A stretch of DNA of 64,000 nt from Periconia sp. R9002 (GCA_023627715.1 JAMAHW010000106.1:53927-117926); one strand, 5' to 3'; positions 1 to 13,486 are shown, numbered from the stretch's first letter. Program-made: numbers and translations. The notes: generated from the sequence alone by a model not told the origin.

Positions 1-276
1 GTCGTAGAAAGAAGCGGCTTTGGTCGTGCCCGCAGCGATGGAGACGATTATGTGCGTTTCAACATCGCTGGTATTTGGGGGTTCAGCAGTATGTGTCGCC
101 GCCCCTTTGGTAATCTTTACCGTGGGTATGGCGAAGGCTTCACTTTCATCGTGTTCAACGTAGATGATTGTCGAGGTGCCTTGCTCATTCGCTATTGATG
201 CTACCAAGTCCTTGCTCTTGATGGTTTGCTCCTCGCCAGCCTCATTTTTGAAGTTGAAATGCTCGGGTTCAGTCAT
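1..276 (-). CDS. N-terminus of a diacylglycerol/sphingosine-kinase-like protein, cut by the window edge
   Basis: The minus strand is open from an ATG at 276 to the window edge, giving 92 residues that begin MTEPEHFNFKNEAGEEQTIK. The last visible residues, HIIVSIAAGTTKAASFYD, resemble the first beta strand and turn of fungal DAGK-catalytic-domain proteins, which usually read roughly VVVSTGSGTG followed by a Phe-Tyr-Asp type motif. The usual glycine-rich SGTG is replaced by AAGTT here, so the assignment is tentative. The catalytic core lies outside the window. An ATP-NAD-kinase-like fold is the main alternative. No intron is needed in the visible part. Confidence 0.45.
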   Translation of the reverse strand, partial: MTEPEHFNFKNEAGEEQTIKSKDLVASIANEQGTSTIIYVEHDESEAFAIPTVKITKGAATHTAEPPNTSDVETHIIVSIAAGTTKAASFYD

Positions 277-1167
277 TGTGCGATGAGGGTCGAAAGTTAG
301 TCTTCACGTTACATTCGTGGGCATACAAAGCGTTGGGTGACATTGAATAACGAAACAAACAGCCGGCATGATTGGCCAAAATGTTGTAGGGGAAAACCTT
401 ATGCCCCACTATCAATCTGACCCGCAAACTTAAAGCGACATGATGGCGCCGCTGTTAATAACAAGACGAATATAACTCGGTACTCATGTACGACTGACAA
501 AGACATCAATCCCACTCCAGACATTGTTTGCTCTTCATTCCTTCAGCTGTCAATTCCAGTCCAACTGCTCGTACGGGCATCGCGCTGACACATCCAAGCC
601 CCAATCCTCATTCAATACTTGTCAGCATCGGAGCTAGCAATAGCGCTAGGGCCTTTACGTCATCCCGTGATTGGCCTTGGCAACTGCCGCCAGCTCTTCG
701 AGGCTTCTCAGCCGACATCGTAACCACACGACAAATTGATTTACTGCGCCACTGCTGTACTGCTGTATAGCTTGCGCGCTGTCGTTAGCCTGGACCTATT
801 CCTCTGCGTCCGTCGCTCCTGCTGCATCAGCTCGTGCGGTTTCCCTTTTCCCGTGTTTTCCGCACACCCGTTTGCTGCTTATTGAAGCCTGTTTGGCGGA
901 GAAACATCAGCACAGCTCCCGGGCGTCCACGGCCCAACGCAATCCTCCAAGGCAATCTAGCCGCATTGCAGTGCGCTGCCATCAGCGCGACATCACTGGG
1001 ACCAAAGACAAATTCAGACCATTCTCACCTCGCACCACCATCCATGTGCGCACAACATAACACTACCTAATCTGCCACTCCTCTCTCGGCCAACGCAAAA
1101 TCCTACCGGAAAAACGACCGAGGAGAAGATAAACACGCAACCCTAAACTAATTAACCCTCCGCCAAA
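277..1167. other. intergenic region, divergent promoters
   Basis: This region separates the edge gene (minus strand) from the membrane protein gene (plus strand). The short open frames in it show no recognisable protein. The last 100 bases before 1168 look like a fungal 5' leader, with CGCCAAAATG at the start codon. Confidence 0.5.
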
Positions 1168-1899
1168 ATGAACGGCTTCCTGGTCTTCATCATAATCCTC
1201 ATCATCGTCGTACCCCTCGCCTACGGCGGTTGGGTCTTCTACTCGCGCACTCAAGCCCGTAAACTCGGGCTCCCACCGCCGTCCCTCAATCCCTTTGCGC
1301 GCAACTCATCCTCACAATCCTCCAATTACCCCGGTCCCGCGCCCGTCGGCATCAAAGGCTGGATCGACGCCCAGATCTACAAGTTCAAAAACCGCAACAA
1401 CCGGTACGCAGCGGGATCCTACGAACCCTCAGCCAGCGGAGGCTACAACGGCGGCGGAGCCACACGAGGCGGTGCGGGAAGCCGACTGGACCCCGACGAG
1501 GCATGGGACGCGCGCGTCGGCAACGAAGCGTACTACGAGGAGCAGGAACTCGGGCTCCACGAACCTAACTCCCAGTACCACACCCAAACAGCGAATCCCT
1601 TCGAGACGACGCCGTACGGTGGAGGCGAGCGCGAACGAGGCCGCAGCCGCACGCGCGAAGAGTACGACGATGGGAGGATTCAACATCAGCCGTTGCAGAA
1701 TCCGTTTGGCGACGATAACGCGGCGAGTTTGAGGGGTGTAAGCCCGCGGCCGCTGGATCATGGCGTCGACACAAGTTACGGGGGTGCTGCTCAGCAACCC
1801 GTGTACCAACAGAAGAAGCCGAAGAAGGCCGGCAGTGGGGATGACGAGAGCTTGACGGATGGACAGAGTCGGAGGAGTTTATTCAGAGAAGATATTTGA
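1168..1899 (+). CDS. Conserved fungal membrane protein ('acid phosphatase-like' family)
   Basis: A single exon encodes 243 residues. Residues 4-26 form one strong transmembrane helix (FLVFIIILIIVVPLAYGGWVF). The motif ARKLGLPPP and a Pro/Gly/Ser-rich, low-complexity cytosolic tail follow. LDPDEAWDARVG and YYEEQELGL near the middle are typical of a fungal family often labelled 'acid phosphatase-like' in databases, although no phosphatase motif is present, so that name should not be read as an activity. The start is chosen because CGCCAAAATGA is a good fungal context and puts the TM helix at the N-terminus. Function is unknown. It is probably a single-pass anchor with a disordered tail. Confidence 0.75.
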   Translation: MNGFLVFIIILIIVVPLAYGGWVFYSRTQARKLGLPPPSLNPFARNSSSQSSNYPGPAPVGIKGWIDAQIYKFKNRNNRYAAGSYEPSASGGYNGGGATRGGAGSRLDPDEAWDARVGNEAYYEEQELGLHEPNSQYHTQTANPFETTPYGGGERERGRSRTREEYDDGRIQHQPLQNPFGDDNAASLRGVSPRPLDHGVDTSYGGAAQQPVYQQKKPKKAGSGDDESLTDGQSRRSLFREDI

Positions 1900-1949
1900 G
1901 GAGATGGATCCGTTGGGAAATTGAGTATGATAAGAGGGCGCTACTCCAT

Positions 1950-1979
1950 TTCTCTCTCTTAAAAAAGAAAGAGAGAGAA
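1950..1979 (+). repeat. 11-bp perfect inverted repeat in the presumed 3' UTR
   Basis: TTCTCTCTCTT at 1950-1960 pairs perfectly with AAGAGAGAGAA at 1969-1979 across an 8-base A-rich loop, about 50 bases after the stop codon of the membrane protein gene. It could form an mRNA 3'-end hairpin, or be chance pairing between two low-complexity CT/GA tracts. Confidence 0.5.
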
Positions 1980-2897
1980 GTAGCCGGCGCATGTTTGGTA
2001 TCTTGGAAATGCGTGTATGTGTGTGTACACTTTGAGCGAGCGAAAAGATGACGAGAGAAAAAGAGAAAAAGGTGTCGTTCGTTGTTGGTTAGTCGGTGGG
2101 TTTTCCTCCTCTACCTACCTATTGTCTAGATATATCCCCCTCCTCCCCCTTCTATCCTCCCCTTCCATCCCCACCAGAAGCCCCGCACAAGGCACGAAAT
2201 GATCACGAAAGAGTGCGAATTGGTACTTTCAAAAGTGCCAATCGTTTTCAGCCCATATCATATGCATCTACTTTCATTCTTCTTGATCACAAACAAGATT
2301 GATGTTATATACAGTATAGTGCGTGCGTGTGTGTGTGTGTGTGTGTGTGTGCATGTGGGTTGCGATTTTGCATCTTTTGGAAGTACCAATCGCATTCCTT
2401 CGTGCTTGTTCTTTGTCGAGTGTGGGGGTTTGTGTGTGGATGTACAATTGAGGGAGGGGGGAGGTTGCGGAGGGTTAGGGGGTCTTTTTCTTCTTTTTCT
2501 TCTTTTCTTGGTAGGATATGATATACCGACCTACCCGACCTCCATCTTTTCTCTCGGGGGCCGGAGGGGCGAATTTTCTGGTGTTTTAAGGGACTGGAAT
2601 GGATTGGGGGCGATTGTTAACTTTTATACCTCTATTTGTTTCTATTTTCTTTATACGTCTTTACGGTTAGCGTTTGTATCTCCCTGAACGAAGTGTTATA
2701 TATCTCTATACCTACATACATAGGTACTTAGTCTACATGAATGTCTTATTGGTAATTACGCAAGCGGTTTCTAGCGCGTTTATGTTTGTTGTGTTTCTTA
2801 GAATGGGATAGAACAGGACAAGACGATACAAAACTTTTTGGTCAATCTCTTGTGTATTCTGTCTGCATCGAGAAGAAAAGAAAAGAAACTACTCAAC
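1980..2897. other. intergenic region between convergent genes, with low-complexity tracts
   Basis: Two genes converge here. The stretch holds pyrimidine-rich and T-rich tracts, G-rich patches around 2450-2480 and a GT microsatellite. No supported gene was found. Confidence 0.5.
2327..2351. repeat. (GT)n microsatellite
   Basis: An uninterrupted run of about 12 GT dinucleotides, preceded by the imperfect GCGTGCGT. It is likely length-polymorphic. Confidence 0.9.
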
Positions 2898-4926
2898 TCA
2901 CCCACCACCCAAGACATCAAAGACATTCCACGCTTTCCCCTCTGTGACCCCTGTTTTCCCTCCAGCTTCTTTTTCCCTCTTCCTCCTCTCCTTCCTCTCC
3001 GCCTCCCTCGCCTTCTTCTTGCCCTTCTTTTTATCTACCTCGCCGGGCACCTCCACGCCACAATCGCGATAGATATCTGGCAGCACCCTCCTCAACCTCT
3101 CCTCATTCCCCGAAACCACTCTTGCCTGTCCAGGAACGAGGAATAGCTCGTCCATGGACGGCATGTCTGCGAGGAGTTCGTGGAGTGAGGAGAGCTGTGT
3201 GCGGTGGGGCGAGTCTGTGGGGGTGAGGGAGAGCGCGAGGGAGAGGCATTGTTTGAGGATGCGAAGCGAGTAGAGGATGGCGTGGTAGCGGGCTGTGAGG
3301 TGGATGAAGGCCCATGTTTTGTCGTAGTCGGCGTGGAGGATGCGGATGAGGTGAGAGATTTTGGGGCGTGTGGGGAGGGAAGGGAGGAGGAAGGCGGAAA
3401 TAGCTAGCAGGGGGAATGTTAGGTCTGAGGGAATTTGGTGGGTGCGGAGGTTGGAGAGGGTGGTGCGTAGGACGGTGTCTAGGTTTGTAATACCGGTGGC
3501 GAGGGTGGAGGGGGTGTGAGGGAGAGTGAGGTGTTGGGTAGTGATTGCTTGGGCTTTCCGGAGATACTCGCGGATGGTTTGCGGTTTAGACTGGATGATG
3601 TGAGACAGAAGTGAGTACGCCAAAATGCGAACCTCTTGTCCTAGATTCCATGCAGATGAGGCGTTGGGATCTTCGACCAGCAGCGGGAGATAGACGGCTG
3701 GCGATGACATGTTGTTCTGCAGCTGGTCGACCAGCTCAGACACCCGGACATCGAGATTTTGAGGGATCTTGGCTAATCTCTCCAATATCCTAGGTACTTC
3801 ATTCTGGTGCAATATGCCCGGCTCAGATGTTCCAGGCCCGTACCGCCTGCTGAAGTCCATGTAGTCTTTGGACTTGACGTCCACGTTCGTGGCACGCTCC
3901 ACCAAAGAATTGAACAGTTGGTGCTTGTCTTGCGTCAGATAATATGCAAAGGGGACCAGAGTGGTCAGACCTAGACGCTGGGTTATGTGTACTGGGGAGT
4001 AGCCCTTGAACTCCGGCTCAGCCATGAGTTCGATGTCGTGGAAGAACATGATGTAGGTTTCCGCATGGTACTCATACAACAACAAATCAGAGTCGCTGCT
4101 GAACACAATGGAACGGGGGGTTGCATATGCACAGGATGCACACCATTCATCGGCTTCGCCGGGGACGACCCATGTGGACTGAGAAAATCTGCCATTACTC
4201 AACGACTCTCTCAATACCGGAGCGAGGAAGGAGTAGGAAACAGATCCGAGAGAGATGGGGACAGGGCAGGCAGAGGCTGCATAACAGCTTCTCAGGAGTT
4301 TGACACGTTGGTTGTTCTGGTTCTGTCTACTGATGCGCTCTTCTGTCTTTGTCGAGGGCAGTGCGCCGTCAAACAATATAGCCAACCTGGAAAGTGCATG
4401 CCCATTAGCAAAGATCAGATGCATCCTCCAGGTGGTATCATGCAGGTGTCGCGCATACTCGACGCAGAGTGGATCCCAGCCGCGCGATTGCATGCAGCAG
4501 ATCCTGTGGGCATCCCGTTGCTATAATTACAGGGCTGGCGAAGGAAATATCGCACGGCTGATGTGGATAGACCTCAGTGGCCGTGTGATGGTACCTTGTG
4601 GCACCGTGGCACTCGTTGCGAATATTGCATGGGCAGGCATGATGGGCTTGGGCGAAAAGAAGTTTCATAAAGCGAGGTACGGATGAGTTGGACACTCACA
4701 CGTTGATATTGAGTGCTTCCAGGGCCACCAACCAACGAAAAGCTAGTCGGTTGATGTCTGCGTAGGAGGGAACCCGAGGCTCGTCGCCGATTTCCAGAAG
4801 CGCAAGCCTGTGGGCATGATATGCCAAGGAAGGGCCGTCAATGATGGCCTGATAGCCAGCTAGCTGTTCGTGTTGATATCGGGTGGCATGGGGTTCCAGG
4901 CGTCGAGTTAAGCCCGGAATGCCCAT
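2898..4926 (-). CDS. Asteroid-like XPG-domain protein
   Basis: Two exons, 4926-4700 and 4386-2898, encode 571 residues. The 313-nt intron has a GTGAGT donor and a TTTCCAG acceptor, and joining gives an in-frame VLAILFDGALPSTKT. The N-terminus MGIPGLTRRLEPHATRY and the segment IIDGPSLAYHAH are the XPG N-terminal fold as found in fungal asteroid-domain proteins. VPGEADEWCASCAY and VFSSDSDLLLYE match the XPG internal (I) region with its acidic residues. The C-terminus is lysine-rich, suggesting nuclear localisation, and ends FDVLGGG. The FEN1/XPG superfamily cleaves branched DNA, but asteroid members often lack some catalytic acidic residues, so nuclease activity is not assured. Confidence 0.8.
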
Positions 4927-5393
4927 AGGTATCCGAGGTGGAGATGAAGAATATCGCAAAGGGAAAGGTGATGGCGGAGGGGAAATGGTCAAGCAGAGAG
5001 GCGAGGATGAGTGGGGAGCGAAAAAGAGGCGGCGAATCAGACGGCGAAGATGGGCACAAGAGAGAATGGTTGAATTCAGCGGCGACTGCAAGTTGTTTAA
5101 TGTGCACGTTATGCATGTATGTACAAGCCCTTGAGTACCTACATGTACATATGTATCATGTACAGGCGATAAATTGACCTGCTTGTTGGGGTTGTGGTCA
5201 AGGGCAAGGTGACAGACAACGACAGGCAATGCCTTTGTTTATGATTAGTACCTAGGTACCTATTGGATCAATCTCGGAGGGGGCGTTGGGCATGGGAGGA
5301 TGTCGATCAATGGAAGAAAAAAACGCATTGAGGTTGTCTACTGGAGGAATCTCGAGTGTTGAGGCCCAGCACATTATGCTCGATCACGTGAGT

Positions 5394-5433
5394 GGGGGGG
5401 GGGGGGGGGGGGGCGGGGGGCCCNNNNNNNNNN
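5394..5433. other. G-homopolymer followed by a 10-N assembly gap
   Basis: A run of about 20 G, one C, six G and three C precedes ten N at 5424-5433. This is a scaffolding gap at a hard-to-sequence homopolymer. True gap length and G count are unknown. It lies upstream of phosphoglucomutase and interrupts no coding sequence. Confidence 0.95.
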
Positions 5434-5702
5434 GACAAAAGCATCGTGAAAAGAGAGAGTAGCGGTAACTGTACGGACGGCAGTGGCGAATCGAAAGAGA
5501 GAGAAGGAGGGTACTAGAACGTTTTGCGTCATGCCGCAACTGTAGCTAGCCTAGTAGGTAGCAGGAAAGGGTGGGGTGGTGCCTGCCCCTCGCTGGCTAT
5601 GTTGTCAACCACAAAAAGTCAACACAGCTTCCACTTCCCCGTCATTTGCTCTCCTGACTTCCACACCCACCACTTCATTCTGCCACGCAATCCAATCCCA
5701 TC

Positions 5703-7672
<1,970 letters not shown>

Positions 7673-8277
7673 ATGCGAACGAGATGCGAGTGCAGTAGTG
7701 GATACAGTCAGGCTAGGGTAATGGCAGCATATTATGAGACACGACAAAATAGATTTGAAATGATGGACTCTTCAGCAAGACCAAAGTGAGAAGTATACGC
7801 AGTGATGTACACGTAGCCCCCTTAGTGCTCACTAACATGCGAGATCTATCGAGCCACAAGCACCGCCACAGATCTCTTGTCAGGCACCAAAAATCGTACA
7901 TGAGATATCGCATACGTGCATAAAGGAATGCGTGTCTTAGACTCGTAAATTGACGCCTGTCCGCGCATGACGGTTGTCGCATTTGACCTTCAGGCATTCG
8001 ATACAATGCAGTAATTGTGACAGCCAGCCCATCCACGCGACGTCACCACAAATATTCGGTTCCCATATGGCTCTCTGTTATGCCTCCGCGCAATGGATAC
8101 GACGATGACGTCTGTGCTCAGCCACGCCCGCCCACACGCGCATCACCCTTGCAACCATTGATCTCCTGCACTGACCCCTAAAACATTTCCCCACCCTTCA
8201 CCATTCCCGCCCCTCTTACTCTTTAAATCCTGCTCTTTTAGACCTCCTTCGTATTCACTCTGCAAACCTCTCAAAAA
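7673..8277. other. intergenic region, PGM 3' end and KES1 promoter
   Basis: The terminator side of phosphoglucomutase is followed by the promoter of the next gene, with a pyrimidine-rich leader and a TTTAAAT element about 60 bases before its ATG. No gene was supported. Confidence 0.5.
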
Positions 8278-9768
8278 ATGAGCTCAAGTACTAAAGAAGC
8301 TTCCGCAGTGCCTCCCAAGGCGAAGGGTAGCTGGACAAGCTTCCTCAAGGTGAGTGATGTGCTGTTTCCTTCACCGCAAAAGGAAATGTGTCACGAAGCG
8401 TCCACGATGATTGGGAAAAACAAACATTGTGCTTACATTTTTGTTTACAGTCTATTGCTTCATTTAATGGCGACCTCTCTTCCATGACCGCACCTGCATT
8501 TATCCTCTCGACCACGTCCCTCACCGAATTCTCCTCCTACTGGACTGAACATCCTTCTCTTTTTGTCGCACCTGCCGCAGAGAAAGACCCCGCGAAACGT
8601 TGCTTGTTAGTTCTCAAGTGGTTCCTGAGCACACTGAAACAGCAATATGCCAGTCGAAGCGAAAAGTTGGGCAGTGAGAAGAAACCCTTGAATCCTTTCC
8701 TCGGGGAGCTGTTCCTAGGGAAATGGGTAGACGAGGCCGGTGAGACACAACTTGTGAGCGAGCAAGTTAGGTACGTTCAGAAGATTGTTCAGCCAAGGCA
8801 TCGCTAATGGCCCTCACAGTCACCATCCTCCGGTCACTGCATATTCTATATGGAATGACAAGGCAGGTGTGCGGTTACAAGGATACAATGCGCAAAAGGC
8901 CTCGTTCTCGAGCACCATCAACGTCAAAGTCAGTATTGATAAGCACTAAGTCATTTAACATCTACTAACCGGACTAGCAAATCGGCCACGCCGTGTTGCA
9001 CATTGACGAGTACGATGAAGACTACTTCATCACCCTCCCGTCCCTACACATCGAAGGCCTCATCAGCGGCTCTCCCTTCGTCGAACTGAACAGCCAAACC
9101 TACATCCAGTCCTCAACCGGATACACAGCAAAGATCGATTACAGCGGCCGCGGGTGGCTCGGCGGGAAATCAAACTCCTTTACAGCAACGCTATACCACC
9201 AAGACAAGAAGAAGGACATACTTTATACGGTGGACGGGCAATGGAACGGCTCTTTCACCATAAAAGACGGCAAGGGAAAGAAGGTGCGTACAATGTCGAC
9301 CTACAGGATCACCATCGATGTTTACTGACATTTTACACGTACCAGGTCATCGACACGTTCGACCACAGCAAGCAAAAAACCACCCCTCTAACTGTCGCCC
9401 CCATCGAGCAACAAGACGACTTCGAAACGCGCCGCGCCTGGCAAAAGGTCGCAAACGCCATCGTCGCCGGCGACATGGACACGACGTCGTACCAGAAATC
9501 CATCATCGAGAACCGCCAACGCGCCATGCGCAAGGAGGAAAAGGAGGCGGGTCGCGAGTGGGAGCGTCGCTTCTTCTCGCGCGCCGACAAAGCGCCGGCG
9601 ACGGTCGAAGCGTTGGCCGCGCAGCTCGGCGAGCCGCTGAATGAGGCCCAGACAAATGGCATTTGGCTGTTTGATGCGCAAAAGGCCAGCGCTGCGAAGT
9701 CGCCGTACCACCCGGATGTGAAGCCCCCGATTTACGAGGAGGTTGCGGGTGCAGCGCCGGCTTCGTAG
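8278..9768 (+). CDS. KES1: Oxysterol-binding protein, KES1/OSH4 type
   Basis: This is a short OSBP-related sterol/PI4P exchanger acting at ER-Golgi contacts. Five exons (8278-8349, 8451-8770, 8820-8928, 8978-9283, 9346-9768) give 409 residues, close to yeast Kes1. [18 protein letters not shown] is the lid region. The family signature EQVSHHPP is rebuilt across the second intron (residues about 128-135), and its His pair binds the PI4P phosphate. [10 protein letters not shown] precedes it. There is no PH domain or FFAT motif, as expected for this subgroup. All four introns are 49-101 nt with clear donors, and the third has a CTAAC branch site. The C-terminus is highly charged, also as in the family. 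Confidence 0.93.
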
Positions 9769-10260
9769 GATGGAGTCGATGAGGGCGGTGGCAGCGACGG
9801 GGATCCGTGGTGCGGATACGTGAGATGATTGTTCTTCTTTTTTTTTCGATAATTTTTCCCATTGTTCTTTTGGGGGGCGGTGGACGGGTCATGAGTATAC
9901 GAGGTACCGCATGAGCAGCTGCATGAGGTTTGTGCGCTGCAGGCAGGGGATAGTTGAATGAGGTCATGAGACAAGAGAAAGAGCGCGCGTCGAAAGCATA
10001 ACATCTTTATTAATACCGTCAGGCTGGGGTAAACAGACCGGCAAAAATTTGTGCTTTTGGTCGATTGGGTGGACATATGTCGTAGGTAACACCTATACCG
10101 GTACTTTTTTATTGGCATTTGGATCCTGGGATCCATCGCTACATTTCCATCTCTTTTTTTCAAACCTGTTTGGTGTTTTGGCGGAAATCAAATACACATC
10201 AATACACACACATGAATACTTTTACACATACACACACACCTACCTCCTCCTTATCCCACA
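9769..10260. other. intergenic region between convergent genes
   Basis: 3' ends of KES1 and the biotin ligase gene meet here. A T-run at 9838-9847 and CA-rich tracts near 10205-10245 are visible. No gene was supported. Confidence 0.5.
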
Positions 10261-12530
10261 TCAAACCTTCCGCCTCACCAACCCCCTAAAGAAATCAAAG
10301 CTATTACTATCACTCTGCAAGCTGACCAATCTGCCCGTCGGGCGCTCCTGCCAGCCCAACTCCTCGGCAAGCAGCAGTCCCCAATCACGCGTGATGCCCC
10401 TGATCCGCGCCTTGACGCCGCTGGCTTCCTCCGTCTCGAGCTCCACCACCTGCCCCGTGTGCAGCCAGTGCTTGTAGTACTCATCCTCCATAGCCCTGCT
10501 CCAGCCGAGCCTGCAGAACTCGGCGTACAGGGACTCAAACGCCGCGAGGATGCTGGCGAGGAGTTTTTCGTGCGTGAGGGGTTTGAGGGTCGTTCCTCCG
10601 GCGGAGGTGAGACTAGGAATCAAACTGTTGAGGCTGGTCGTGGGGAGGGGGTTGGCAAGGTTCAAGCCGATGCCGCAGACGACGTTGTACTCTGCGCCGC
10701 TGTAGCTCGAGTTGACGAGGATGCCGCCGATCTTGACGAGCGGGTTCGAGGGCGACCCGGGGAGCTGCGCGTAGATGTCGTTGGGCCATTTAAGCTTGAC
10801 GGGGATGGCGTCGTAGCCGGGGGCGTAGGTGTGGATCCCGCGCACGATGGCGAGGGCGGCGATGTACTGGATGAAGATGATGGGTGCGGATTGCGTGAGC
10901 GTGAAGGGGTGGTGGAGTACGGTGCTGAACATGAGGGCGCCTGGGGGTGCGACCCAGACGTTTGCGCCGCGCCCGCGGCCCGCGATTTGCTGCGTTGCGG
11001 TGAAGGTGAAGCCCGTTGGGAGGTGGCGGAGGAGGGAGGGGTTTTTCTCGAGGAGTGTGTTGGTGGAGGTTACGACTTCGCCGTAGAGGAGGTGCCGCCC
11101 GAATTTGGGCGCGTGGTTTTGGGCTTTGGAGTGGTGGTGGGTGAGGTTGGCGTAGTAGGCTTCGTGGTGAAAGGACGGCGTTGCGCGGGTGTCCGGGAGG
11201 GAGGAGGCGTGGGGGAGGATGGATTTGATGAGTTTGTCGTAGTCGAGGATTTGGTCCGGGGTGGTGGTGGTTGCTGTGTAGGCGATGAGATCGCGGATTT
11301 GGTCCTCGTCGCTCTTGGGTTGTTGACTGCCGTTCGAGGGAGGTGAGGAGTCTTGGTTGGTAGTCTCTGTGAGTACTGTTGGCAATGCGCTGCTGACTGC
11401 GTTTACTGCTTTTTTCAGCCCCTGGACCCCCCAGATGCTGCTCTCTTTCTCCACCCAGAATACGTCGTTTGCGCCTTTTATGTAGTCTTCGCCGTCGACT
11501 ACAGTGATGACTTCGCTCCATGAAGCGACGAGTTGGGCGACGTCTGCACCGGCATAAGACGAGAGATGGAGACGGGAAAGGGACGGTACCGCTTGTTCTT
11601 CTTCGTTGACTCTCAAACCGAGTTTTTGAAGAATGAGCCGCATGAATGTGACACGGCTAGCGTCCGTGGAGGCAATATCATGAATGACAGATGAGTACTC
11701 CGGAAGACTAGGTTTCTTTGAGAGGTTTTGAGGAGCAAATCTAGGTCGGGTCAGTGGTGACAAGAGAGAACGATGGAAGTAGCGGAAAGCTTACTCTGGA
11801 TGAGGTCCTGTCAATACCGCATGGCCTTCACCAATCTTCCGGTAGACGACGGCTGCTTTGCCTTCTCCAGAATCAACATGTAGGTCTTCGGTATAGCTCG
11901 CGAGAACTTGTACACCCCGGCTTTCCAGTTTTTTTGCATCGACAAATACACCACCGCCATTGTAATAACTCTTGAACGTATCGGCCAAATCCCCGTCGAC
12001 TTTTTCGAAAGCCCCCTTGTGGATTTTGATGTCCGCAGCTCTAGCTCCGGCTTCACTATGATAGACAAATCCGTCAAAGGCGAGCCCCCTACAGACGCCC
12101 GGGAAGAAACCTAGCTCTCTGTCTCCAACAACTCCCATTTTCGGATCGTCGACCTCAAATTCACACTTTTGGCTTCCATAATACCCTCCGGCACAGAAGC
12201 CTAGGTACGAGCCTCCACCATTGACATATCGGCTGATCCGCCGGTTACCTTCACCGTTGAGCGTGCGACAGTAGCCGAGGTCCGCGCCGCCGGGGAACAC
12301 AAGCAGTGCGCAAGAAGAGATCCATGGCTCTTTGATGATGACTTCGCCCGTCACAGGAATGACCGCATAAGTAGGAGAAAGCAAGCGACGGAGTGTGTAG
12401 AGGCAGTGGCGAACAGACTCCGTAGTGCTACCATTACCTTCATATCATCAGCATGAGTACATTCTTTTTCTCATAACATTAGTCAGAAAATACCCGAATA
12501 AACCAAAACATTCATCTTTTTGGTTGCCAT
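10261..12530 (-). CDS. BPL1: Biotin--protein ligase
   Basis: Bpl1 attaches biotin to acetyl-CoA carboxylase, pyruvate carboxylase and other carboxylases. Three exons (12530-12494, 12437-11795, 11740-10261) give 719 residues. The short first exon encodes MATKKMNVLVYSG and joins in frame to NGSTTESVRHCLYTLRRLLS. The N-terminal half is the glutamine-amidotransferase-like domain (LLVFPGGADLGYC, LGFCAGGYYGS, ELGFFPGVCRG). The C-terminal half is the BirA/LplA fold, with the biotinyl-AMP loop GRGRGANVWVAPPGALMFS near residue 476 and KLKWPNDIY near 546. Introns are 56 and 54 nt. Length and domain order match fungal and human-type holocarboxylase synthetases. It is divergent from the small Cx9C gene with only 117 bases between start codons. 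Confidence 0.95.
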
Positions 12531-12647
12531 TGTGACGGATGGTTGACCTTCGGAGCTGGGGTTTTTCCGGAAGTGAGCCAACCCAAAGTACTTCAAACAA
12601 CAAACACTCACACCACCCAAGAAACTTCCTCCTTTTCCTCAGTCGAA
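12531..12647. promoter_or_regulatory. 117-bp bidirectional promoter between BPL1 and the Cx9C gene
   Basis: The two start codons face away from each other across 117 bases, so the genes must share promoter sequence. It contains a CA-rich stretch (ACAAACACTCACACCACCCA) on the plus side. No obvious TATA box was seen. Confidence 0.6.
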
Positions 12648-13132
12648 ATGTCAAACAATGCGGAGGAGGTTACCACAGTTGCGGCTGCAATGGATGATGA
12701 TGAACCAGATGAGTGGTGTGTTCAATTGAGAGCGGAGCCTGCGGAATCTAAGAAATGGCGGAGCGGCTGATGTCGATGTCGTAGGGACAAGCGGATCTTC
12801 AGCACCGGCTGCGCGAGTAATTCAATCCCCGTTCAGATTTGTTCTAGTATCATTCCACTGACGCAAGTCCAGACGAAAATGCAAAGCTGACGGATTGTTA
12901 TTATGAGAAGAAAGACTGGCGGGCGTGCAAGAAAGAGGTGAGTGATGGAATTAAAGTTGGAGCTCTGGGAGGTTCAGTTCGCACCCGAGAAGGTGCCGAG
13001 GCTGGAACACCCAGTATACCCTCCGACGCTCAGTGATGCTTGTAGGCTAACGTGCAGGTGAAGATGGAGATATTCAGAGCTTGCTGGAAGAAGCAGGGAA
13101 ATGATAAGAGGACAGACACCAAAGATGCGTGA
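12648..13132 (+). CDS. CMC3: Twin-Cx9C mitochondrial protein, COA4/Cmc3-like
   Basis: This is a small intermembrane-space protein expected to be oxidised through Mia40 and needed for cytochrome c oxidase assembly. Four exons (12648-12715, 12785-12816, 12873-12937, 13064-13132) give 77 residues. The spliced protein contains DDEPDEWDKRIFSTGC, then four cysteines in three consecutive Cx9C spacings, with the family-typical CYYEKKDWRAC in the middle. The last acceptor is ambiguous (CAG, then AAG six bases later). Only the downstream one gives exactly nine residues between the last two cysteines, so it was chosen. The tail is basic, as in Cmc3 relatives. Assignment to COA4/Cmc3 rather than another CHCH family rests on the DWRAC segment. 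Confidence 0.85.
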
Positions 13133-13486
13133 TACGTCGAGCGCTCTCATACACACTGTATACTTGTACTATCAATTGTAACATCAGCAAATGAAATCCC
13201 CACCATACTAGCCTTTAAATATGATTCACTTTGCAGCAATGCCTTACCGATCATCATGTATGTATTGAATATCATACATATTCACGATATCTGAGAAAGG
13301 CCAAAAAGGATGGCATTGCTATATGCAAGTAGTAGGCATGGCACGGTACACTGGAACTGTTGGTACCTGATTGGCCGATAGTTCTACTAGCGACATCGTG
13401 ACTTCGCGTCGAGCTCATGTTCACATTCCAACTATCGATACCCCCCAAAACTCCATTTTTATCACCCCTTGCTCATTGCTCAAACA
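13133..13486 (+). promoter_or_regulatory. intergenic region upstream of MGM101
   Basis: 354 bases hold the 3' end of the Cx9C gene and the promoter of MGM101. A C-rich leader with CAAACAATGG directly precedes the start codon. No gene was supported. Confidence 0.5.

Noticed and set aside
10459..11346. 295-codon plus-strand frame opposite BPL1
   Set aside because: Gly/Glu/Val-rich shadow of GC-rich codons in the ligase gene; the minus strand has the real catalytic motifs.
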